DNA from: Opitutia bacterium
Lineage (GTDB): Bacteria; Verrucomicrobiota; Verrucomicrobiia; Opitutales; Coraliomargaritaceae
Direction of reading: 5' to 3'
NCBI GenBank assembly: GCA_018663485.1
Contig: JABJQI010000092.1
Location: 1-30,568 of the forward strand
Length of the DNA: 30,568 bases
Positions within the stretch are counted from its first letter, which is position 1. The number at the start of each line of letters is the position of its first letter. The position numbers and the translations under genes were made by a program. The notes under the pieces were generated by a model that was given only the letters and a program-made list of their open reading frames with translations, was not told where the DNA came from and did not search any database. Below, in pieces: positions 25,124 to 30,568 of the stretch.

Positions 25124-27388
25124 CTATTTTAAGATACGATGCAAAGCAGCACTCATATCCTTGATTCGATATGGTTTGGGCACGACAGCTTTAAATCCTG
25201 CTGCTTCATACTCAGACATCACATTCGAGGTAGTGTAGCCACTCGATGCCACTGCGATCAGTCCAGGGTCATACTCGGATAAGATCCGACACGCTTCTTC
25301 GCCGCCCATCCCGCCAGGCACGGTTAAATCAAACACCACCGCATCAAATGGCTTACCCGTCTCTTTGGCGTTTTTGTACGCTTCGATGGCTTCGTCGCCA
25401 TTGGTCGAGTACTCAACCTCATAGCCAAGTACTTGCAAAATCTCGCCCGCCACCATCATCATCGCCTCCATGTCATCCATGACCAGAATACGGCCATGCC
25501 CGGGGTAGATTGTATTATCCTCCAGCGTCGCGGCTGGCGTCGACGCGGCAACTTTTGCCGTTTTTGGCAAATAGACCTTAAATGTGGAGCCCGCGGATAC
25601 CACCGATTCTACAGTCATCAGGCCGTGGTGGCTCTTTATAATTGAATAGGACGACGCCAAGCCTAGGCCATTGCCATTCTGCTTCGTGGTAAAATACGGG
25701 TCGAAGATGCGCTTCAAATTATCTGGCGTGATACCACCCCCATGGTCCTGCACCGCGATGCACACATAGTCACCCGACGCCAGCGAAGGAATTTTTCCAT
25801 TGCTGACATGCTCACAAGTTAAATCTAAGCGAATGATGCCGCCCTCGGGCATTGCTTGGTCAGCATTGATGATCAGGTTATTGACGACCTGACTGATCTG
25901 CCCCTGATCGGCATCAACCGACCATAAATTATCATCCTTATGCACCTCGTATTTTACATTCGAACCACGAAGAATTAACTGCGCACTATCCTCTACCAAT
26001 TGGTCGATGGTGGTGGACTCCAGCAGCGGCGAGCCGCCTTTCGAAAAGCTCAGCAATTGCTGAGTCAAAGAAGTCGCCTGTAGTGCCGCCTTCTCCGCTA
26101 AAAGCAGTTTCTTCGAACTAACGTCCGCCTCATCCATCTCCATGCGCACCATCGAAATATTCCCCAACACAGCAGTCAGAATATTATTCAAGTCATGCGC
26201 AATACCTCCGGCTAATAAACTAATCGAATGCAGTTTCTCCGTCTGGAAGAGCTCTTCCTCTGTGCTCTGGTGCGACGTCACATCGCGCAGCACAAACACG
26301 CAGCCATGATGGCTCGGATCGCCCTCGAGGTGGCAACGCATCTCGACCGTGACCAAAATTTCGGCGCCGTCATCGGTCTCTAAAGAAATACCCAACTCCG
26401 GCGCGATCTCTTTGGAAATAAACACGCTGACGGGATCTGTGATTAACTTACCTGTGTGCGGATGTCGCAACTTTAGCACATCGCCCAAACGCTGACTGCG
26501 CGCACTTTTCAAACTCATGCCAATCAACTTCACGGCTGCTTGGTTCATGCGCTCAATCTCGCTATTTGGCTTCACTGCAATCACAGCGTCTGCAATCGAG
26601 TCCAAAGTCACTGCAAGACACTCCTTCTCTTGTTGCAAATCCAACTCCGCAGTACGGTGTAGGGTCACATCTCGCAAAATCACCAACAGCCCACTGTCAC
26701 TCTTGCCCACCAAATCCACCGCGTTGAGCTCGATCAAGCGTGTGCTCTCGTCGGGCCCTGCGATCTCCAGCTCAAGCCGCTTGCCTCGCTCGACTTCAAA
26801 GGGAAATATTTCTCCAAGCAGTGACTCAGCCTCCGCCTCCAAGAGCTCAGCCGCCGCAGGATTTAAGCACTTGATCTCGTACTCCTGAGTCAAAATCAAC
26901 ATGGCGTCCGTATTCGCATCAAATATTTGCCGCAATAGCTCAGCATTGTGCTGTAGCTCTCGAGTCTGCGCTTCCAATCGGTTCAAGCGATTGGCTCGTC
27001 CGAGCGCAGAGCGAATCGAACGACGCAGCACCTCAGCGCTTAAGCAGTCTTTAAACAAATAATCCTGCGCACCTTGCTGTAGGGCCTTGAGTGACAACTC
27101 TTCATCATCCGCGCCAGTCAGCACGATAATCACCTCATCCCGAATAATGTCCACCACCGCTTGCAAGGTCGCGATGCCACAACTTTCTGGCAATGACAGG
27201 TTAAGCAAAATGAGATCGAACACCTGCGCCTGCAAGGCCTGCAGCCCATCCGCCAGAGACTTTACCGCGAGTATCTCAAGATTTAGATTAGACTGCTCTA
27301 AGCACTCACCGACGTGATCCGCATCCGCCAAATTGTTTTCGAACAACAATATCTTAATGCGCTCTTTCGGTTGCTTCGCTATAGTCAT
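25124..27388 (-). CDS. Hybrid sensor histidine kinase with N-terminal pseudo-receiver and C-terminal receiver
   Basis: The 754 residues form: an N-terminal receiver-like domain (about 10-130) in which the phosphoacceptor Asp is Asn (LLNLSLPES, N63) and the acidic pair reads E17-N18; a coiled linker; two PAS domains (about 150-245 and 255-375, each ending in a V[I/F]VLRDVT or LLVILRDVT strand); a HisKA domain with H398 in GGIAHDLNNILTAVLGN; a HATPase domain with N-box NLIINADQA, DHGGGI and NGLGLAS; and a C-terminal receiver (about 632-750) with D687 in VVFDLTVPGG. It has no membrane segment, so it should be cytoplasmic and sense through PAS or partner proteins. It is divergent from a FIST-domain gene 300 bp away. 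The output regulator is unknown. Confidence 0.93.
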   Translation of the reverse strand: MTIAKQPKERIKILLFENNLADADHVGECLEQSNLNLEILAVKSLADGLQALQAQVFDLILLNLSLPESCGIATLQAVVDIIRDEVIIVLTGADDEELSLKALQQGAQDYLFKDCLSAEVLRRSIRSALGRANRLNRLEAQTRELQHNAELLRQIFDANTDAMLILTQEYEIKCLNPAAAELLEAEAESLLGEIFPFEVERGKRLELEIAGPDESTRLIELNAVDLVGKSDSGLLVILRDVTLHRTAELDLQQEKECLAVTLDSIADAVIAVKPNSEIERMNQAAVKLIGMSLKSARSQRLGDVLKLRHPHTGKLITDPVSVFISKEIAPELGISLETDDGAEILVTVEMRCHLEGDPSHHGCVFVLRDVTSHQSTEEELFQTEKLHSISLLAGGIAHDLNNILTAVLGNISMVRMEMDEADVSSKKLLLAEKAALQATSLTQQLLSFSKGGSPLLESTTIDQLVEDSAQLILRGSNVKYEVHKDDNLWSVDADQGQISQVVNNLIINADQAMPEGGIIRLDLTCEHVSNGKIPSLASGDYVCIAVQDHGGGITPDNLKRIFDPYFTTKQNGNGLGLASSYSIIKSHHGLMTVESVVSAGSTFKVYLPKTAKVAASTPAATLEDNTIYPGHGRILVMDDMEAMMMVAGEILQVLGYEVEYSTNGDEAIEAYKNAKETGKPFDAVVFDLTVPGGMGGEEACRILSEYDPGLIAVASSGYTTSNVMSEYEAAGFKAVVPKPYRIKDMSAALHRILK

Positions 27389-27688
27389 ACAATAAAAATA
27401 TCATTAAGCGCGATACGGCCGGACAAATCAATCTCTTATCAAAGGTCCTAGCGGACTAGCGCGCACCACATGGGATGTGCCGTTCACCACAGCTCAGAGG
27501 CAATTTAAATTCGCCTCAGATGCAGACATTCTTGACAGTAGTGACCGTGGTCCCTGGGCGGGTCTAAGCTGCCAGACTCCGTTACGGCCCTGCCATTTGC
27601 ACGCTTTCGCAGAAAAAAATTTATCGTCACACAGACCAATCTTCACTATACTTGAAAAAATTACTGCTCATGCAGTGCGCATTCCCTT
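27389..27688. other. Divergent spacer between hybrid kinase and FIST gene
   Basis: This 300-bp region contains no credible gene. It holds the palindrome at 27497-27517 (listed separately), a TTGACA at 27532-27537 without a matching -10, and a TATACT at 27647-27652 that could be the -10 of the FIST gene, about 37 bp ahead of its start codon. On the minus strand a TTGATT and a TAATGA about 18 bp apart precede the kinase start and are a weak promoter candidate. Confidence 0.45.
27497..27517. promoter_or_regulatory. Near-perfect palindrome in the kinase/FIST spacer, candidate operator
   Basis: Arms GAGGC (27497-27501) and GCCTC (27513-27517) flank the 10-bp palindrome AATTTAAATT (27502-27511), giving a 21-bp dyad with one unpaired position. 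CTCAGA also flanks it on both sides as a direct repeat. The size and AT-rich centre fit a binding site for a dimeric regulator controlling one or both divergent genes. Confidence 0.5.
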
Positions 27689-28882
27689 ATGTCCGTCCTC
27701 CCAGGTCACAGCGTCGTAAAATACTTTACTCTTCCTTTTAACGAGGTGGAGATTGAAGATTGGGCAAAAGCACAAAAAGAGGCCCTCGCCGGCCCCGTGA
27801 CCTTCGGGCAACTGTTCACCACCACAGGTTACAGTCGCCGCGCCAGAGAAATCATGGAAATCGTGCAGATCTATGCACACGTGCCGACGATCATCGGTTG
27901 CTCGGCCAATGGTCTGATTGCGGGGAACCAAGAGATCGAAAACGAAGCGGGCTGTTGCATCGCGCTCTACCACCTACCGGACACGCAAGCGCGCGCGATT
28001 CATCTGCCACTGGAAATCTTTGAGCCCGCGGATCGAGCCGCACAATTTCGGACCGCGCTTGGCCCAGACCCTGCAAACGTCAATGCGTGGACCCTATTCG
28101 CCTCTTCCGAGAGTATTGGTAACGAAGCATGGTTGCCCGACTGGGACCACGCCACCGAACATCGCACCACGATAGGTGGATTTGCTTGTGCTGCTTCGAA
28201 TCCAAACGAATCCGCGCTCTACCTAAACGGCGCAGTGCACACCGACGGCGCAGTTGCGCTGGGCCTAGAGGGCGCCGTGACCATCGAACCGCTGATCTCG
28301 CAAGGTTGCCGCCCCGTCGGCTCACCGTGGACGATCACCCAAGCCGAAGACAACGTCATTCACCAGATCGGCAACCGCCCAATCCTCGAGGTGCTACGCG
28401 ACACGCTCGAAGGCATGTCGCAGAAGGAACAGCAAAAAGCCCGCGGCAACATCTTTATTGGACTCGTGCTGGATGAGTACCAAGCGAGCTTCAGTGTTGG
28501 CGACTTTTTGGTGCGCAACCTTGCAGCCATCGACCCTAAAACTGGAGCGGTCGCAATCGCCACACCGCTCAGGGTCGGCCAAAACTTACAATTCCAAATC
28601 CGCGATGCTCACTCCGCATCCAGCGACTTCGAAATGCACCTCAAAGAGAAAGCTGCAGAACTCGCGGAGCGGTCGATCTACGGCAGTTGCTTGTGCGACT
28701 GCATCGGCCGAGGCACGTCTCTCTACGGTGTGCCCGACCACGACGTGGCGATCATCCACGATACTTTCTCCGAGCTCCCCATCGTCGGACTGTTTTGCAA
28801 CGGTGAATTCGCGACCAGCCAAAACCGTACGCTGCTCCATGGCTATGCGGCAAGCTTAGGATTGTTTGTTAAAAAATGTTAG
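27689..28882 (+). CDS. FIST domain signal-transduction protein
   Basis: The 397-residue protein carries FIST_N and FIST_C, a sensory module proposed to bind small ligands such as amino acids. Markers are VPTIIGCSANGLIAGNQEIE (66-84), the TIGGFACAAS segment in the middle of the N-domain, GQNLQFQIRDAHSASSDF in the C-domain, and near the end the CDCIGRGTSLYG and PIVGLFCNGEFA motifs. There is no signal peptide or membrane helix, so it is cytoplasmic, and it lacks an output domain, so it must act through a partner. The divergent PAS hybrid kinase is the obvious candidate by position only. Confidence 0.93.
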   Translation: MSVLPGHSVVKYFTLPFNEVEIEDWAKAQKEALAGPVTFGQLFTTTGYSRRAREIMEIVQIYAHVPTIIGCSANGLIAGNQEIENEAGCCIALYHLPDTQARAIHLPLEIFEPADRAAQFRTALGPDPANVNAWTLFASSESIGNEAWLPDWDHATEHRTTIGGFACAASNPNESALYLNGAVHTDGAVALGLEGAVTIEPLISQGCRPVGSPWTITQAEDNVIHQIGNRPILEVLRDTLEGMSQKEQQKARGNIFIGLVLDEYQASFSVGDFLVRNLAAIDPKTGAVAIATPLRVGQNLQFQIRDAHSASSDFEMHLKEKAAELAERSIYGSCLCDCIGRGTSLYGVPDHDVAIIHDTFSELPIVGLFCNGEFATSQNRTLLHGYAASLGLFVKKC

Positions 28883-28970
28883 ATTCAGAAATGGACCGAC
28901 CACAGTCGAATCGAGCTTGTCCCGTCAGAAAACTTTCCGACGACGGCGTTTTCGATAAAATAGACGTCCT

Positions 28971-29807
28971 CTAATCTAACTTGAGTATGAATTGATTTGC
29001 GTAGCGGTCGACGATCACAACGCGGACTACCTCGACTTTGGATAAGCCTAACACCGGGTTCTGGCAAATAATGTCACCTTGTCGGTAAATTCCATTGGGG
29101 TGAACCCCACCACCGATGAAGGCGGAATTCGCCTGCTCAACATTTGCAGGATCTTCAGTGAGTTCTAATGCACCTGCATTGTCCGCAGCATCCACAGGTT
29201 CGCTGGATGCTTCATTCTCAACCGCATCCATCACACCATACAAGCGCATGCCGGATAGCGCGGCTGCAACACTGGCTTGATGTTCCGCCTCGCTGCGTAC
29301 CGTCTCTGAGATGCTGATCTGCCCCAGTTGTAGCTCGCGCCCATCTTTCGTCATCAGTAAGTCACCCTCGCGCTTATTGATCGAACCGAAGCGCACGAAA
29401 AAGCCTAGCTCATCTAAGCCGAGGTGTTCGGCAATATGCTCGTCTAGCGCAGCCGGGTCGATGACTACCACCACCTCTTCGGCCACTGCGACCTCGGCGC
29501 TTTGTTCCTGCAATTCGGCTTTCTCAAAGCTATAATTCGCGACAAAAGGCTCATTTTTGATCGCGCTAGACTTTCTCCAGTTGCGCGGCAACCACTGGTC
29601 GCGGACTAAGCCCTGCATCACCTGACCGCTGGGGGTTAATCCGATCGCCTCTTTTTCGATAATTACTTGAGTCGCGGCTACAGATTGGGGCTGGTTTGAG
29701 AAATCAGGCAGCAGATTGTCTAAAAAACCATAGCGGTGCGCGGCCCACAGCAAGGCGAACAGTGCGAGCGGCAAGACAAAGCGAGGATTATTGAGATACT
29801 GGCGCAT
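28971..29807 (-). CDS. Membrane-anchored protein, possibly PilP/GspC-like
   Basis: The 278-residue protein has an N-terminal transmembrane segment (about 10-25, FVLPLALFALLWAAHRYGF), then a long polar, acidic region (AEVAVAEEVVVVIDPAALDEH...) and a C-terminal beta-rich part (about 230-278: GGVHPNGIYRQGDIICQNPVLGLSKVEVVRVVIVDRYANQFILKLD). The last part resembles the small periplasmic beta domains of PilP or GspC, which connect the inner-membrane platform to a secretin. Its ATG overlaps the stop of the preceding PilO-like gene (TAATG), so the two are translationally coupled. The pilO-pilP order of pilus operons fits. I cannot confirm homology from sequence alone; confidence that it is a real gene is high, in the function low. 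Confidence 0.7.
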   Translation of the reverse strand: MRQYLNNPRFVLPLALFALLWAAHRYGFLDNLLPDFSNQPQSVAATQVIIEKEAIGLTPSGQVMQGLVRDQWLPRNWRKSSAIKNEPFVANYSFEKAELQEQSAEVAVAEEVVVVIDPAALDEHIAEHLGLDELGFFVRFGSINKREGDLLMTKDGRELQLGQISISETVRSEAEHQASVAAALSGMRLYGVMDAVENEASSEPVDAADNAGALELTEDPANVEQANSAFIGGGVHPNGIYRQGDIICQNPVLGLSKVEVVRVVIVDRYANQFILKLD

Positions 29808-30442
29808 TACGGACGATTCGAGCTAAGTTCATCGGTGCCCCCAAGGTCGCGAAGGGGCAAGAATAGACTGGCTTCCAATGCGTAACCGTCATCTGCCCGA
29901 ATGAGTTTGATTTGTTGATATTCTTTGAATGGCGGCCGGCTCCATAGGTAGTTCAAGCATTGAGTCACCGAATACAGTGGCAAAAAAGGCTCCTCATCGG
30001 TTTGTGGCGAATTAGTCGCACTGGCATTTAAATCAAGCACGATGCCTTTAATCTGTGTTTCTGTGGGATCAGACTCTGTACCCTGCTCAGTTGTGGTTTC
30101 GAGCTCGACCACCTCTGCTGTTTGCAAGGTCCAGCCATGAACTTCGAACGCTCGTGCAAAGCGGCTTTTTAATGCTTCAGCCTGCGCGTCGGCCGGCTTG
30201 AGGAACGCGTCATTAAACAGCATATAACGCCTGCGCAGATCGGTTTGTTCGATGCCGGTTAACTCTTTTTGTAACGCCTTGAGCTCTTGTTTGAGTTCGA
30301 TCTGCTGCAAGTACATCGCTTGTCGCTGCAACTCGACTGGGCGATACTGCCGCGCCACGTAAAAGAGGCCGACAAAGCCAGCCAGCAAGCCCAGGCAGGC
30401 TGCAACGGCTTCTGCCGCGGCTGGGCGTTGCGGAGGACTCAC
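29807..30442 (-). CDS. PilO/GspM-like inner-membrane protein, 5' end at a suspect junction
   Basis: The frame encodes up to 211 residues: a hydrophobic segment (about 10-30, VAACLGLLAGFVGLFYVA), a coiled coil (about 35-70, LQRQAMYLQQIELKQELKALQKELTGIEQ), and an alpha/beta domain ending LPLYSVTQCLNYLWSRPPFKEYQQIKLIRADDGYALEASLFLPL. This is the layout of PilO/GspM pilus or type II secretion platform proteins. The only start available is a GTG at 30442, exactly where foreign-looking sequence begins, so the true N-terminus may be missing. It overlaps the downstream gene by one base. Confidence 0.65.
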   Translation of the reverse strand: MSPPQRPAAAEAVAACLGLLAGFVGLFYVARQYRPVELQRQAMYLQQIELKQELKALQKELTGIEQTDLRRRYMLFNDAFLKPADAQAEALKSRFARAFEVHGWTLQTAEVVELETTTEQGTESDPTETQIKGIVLDLNASATNSPQTDEEPFLPLYSVTQCLNYLWSRPPFKEYQQIKLIRADDGYALEASLFLPLRDLGGTDELSSNRP

Positions 30443-30443
30443 A

Positions 30444-30568
30444 GCCGCCGGCCTGGAGGTACTGCTTGTGCATCACCTTGTTCGAGATCTGCTCGCCGGT
30501 GGCGACGTTGATCGCGTGCTTGTCGAGCGCCCTCTGGATGGTGGCGTGGCCGAGCAGGTCGTCGGGGC
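30444..30568 (-). CDS. Fragment of an L-fuconate dehydratase-like enolase-superfamily protein, probably a foreign contig-end sequence
   Basis: Read on the minus strand from the window edge, 41 uninterrupted codons give PDDLLGHATIQRALDKHAIN, then a VATGEQ-type block and NKVMHKQYLQAGG. This matches the late part of L-fuconate dehydratase-like (mandelate racemase family) enzymes, in which SPDD-x-LGHA, ATGEQ and FKQLLQAG blocks occur in this order. The family would continue with an IDxxQID-type strand, but the frame runs at about 30443 straight into unrelated pilus-like sequence. The piece is clearly more GC-rich, with G or C at almost every third position, unlike its neighbours. It is either a chimeric assembly join or a gene broken by recombination. 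Confidence 0.6.

Noticed and set aside
28129..28476. Alternate-frame ORF within the FIST gene
   Set aside because: Arg/His-rich shadow translation; the FIST frame is supported by several family motifs.
30213..30476. 87-codon minus-strand ORF joining the enolase-like fragment to pilus-gene DNA
   Set aside because: Only its first residues belong to the enolase-superfamily fragment; the rest is a wrong-frame reading of the PilO-like gene created by the junction.

Overview
The window looks like a stretch of a Verrucomicrobiota chromosome, probably the class Opitutia (Coraliomargarita/Puniceicoccales-like). This rests on protein character: a very large exported protein with a pseudopilin-like N-terminus resembling the Verru_Chthon cassette A family, a DUF4838 protein, a DUF1573/MauE/rhodanese cluster, and moderate GC with weak or absent Shine-Dalgarno sequences. 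No marker gene such as rRNA is present, so the assignment is inference. Most of the window is housekeeping, with a few odd architectures.

Layout. 1-482: tandem repeat array (about 176-180 bp unit, two full copies and a partial third) in which each unit carries several perfect stem-loops; it ends next to the stop of nth (endonuclease III, minus strand). 1452-3037: compact plus-strand redox cluster (membrane-anchored rhodanese, MauE/DoxX-like membrane protein, exported DUF1573 protein). 3238-4770: NtrC-type sigma-54 response regulator (minus). 4982-8793: giant pseudopilin-like exported protein followed two bases later by a small secreted protein of unknown function. 8788-10416: Nudix hydrolase and FolE2 GTP cyclohydrolase (minus). 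10601-13365: YycJ-type metallo-hydrolase, pyruvate kinase and a small membrane protein (plus). 13705-14199: exported Bcp-type peroxiredoxin. 14226-17268: yraN-zwf-opcA minus-strand operon (oxidative pentose phosphate entry). 17382-19032: an FAD oxidoreductase resembling the MnmC oxidoreductase domain, overlapping a YtqB/MnmM-type methyltransferase; together they could complete mnm5U34 tRNA modification. 19046-21496: exported DUF4838 protein. 21856-24888: single-chain fusion of E1-alpha, E1-beta, lipoyl and E2 catalytic domains of a 2-oxoacid dehydrogenase. 25124-27388: hybrid histidine kinase with a degenerate N-terminal receiver. 27689-28882: FIST-domain sensor protein, divergent from the kinase. 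28971-30442: two overlapping membrane-anchored genes that look like PilO/PilP (or GspM/GspC) inner-membrane parts of a pilus or type II secretion apparatus.

The last ~125 bases (30444-30568) do not fit: they are GC-rich and encode, on the minus strand, 41 codons of an L-fuconate dehydratase-like enolase-superfamily protein that breaks off abruptly where the PilO-like gene begins. This looks like an assembly chimera at the contig end.

The strongest candidates for a second look are the fused E1-E2 enzyme, the MnmC(o)-like/MnmM pair, the stem-loop repeat array, the pseudopilin-like giant protein with its small partner, and the terminal chimeric junction. I see no CRISPR array, transposase, prophage, defence island, tRNA or rRNA. 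No clearly new multi-gene system is demonstrable from sequence alone.
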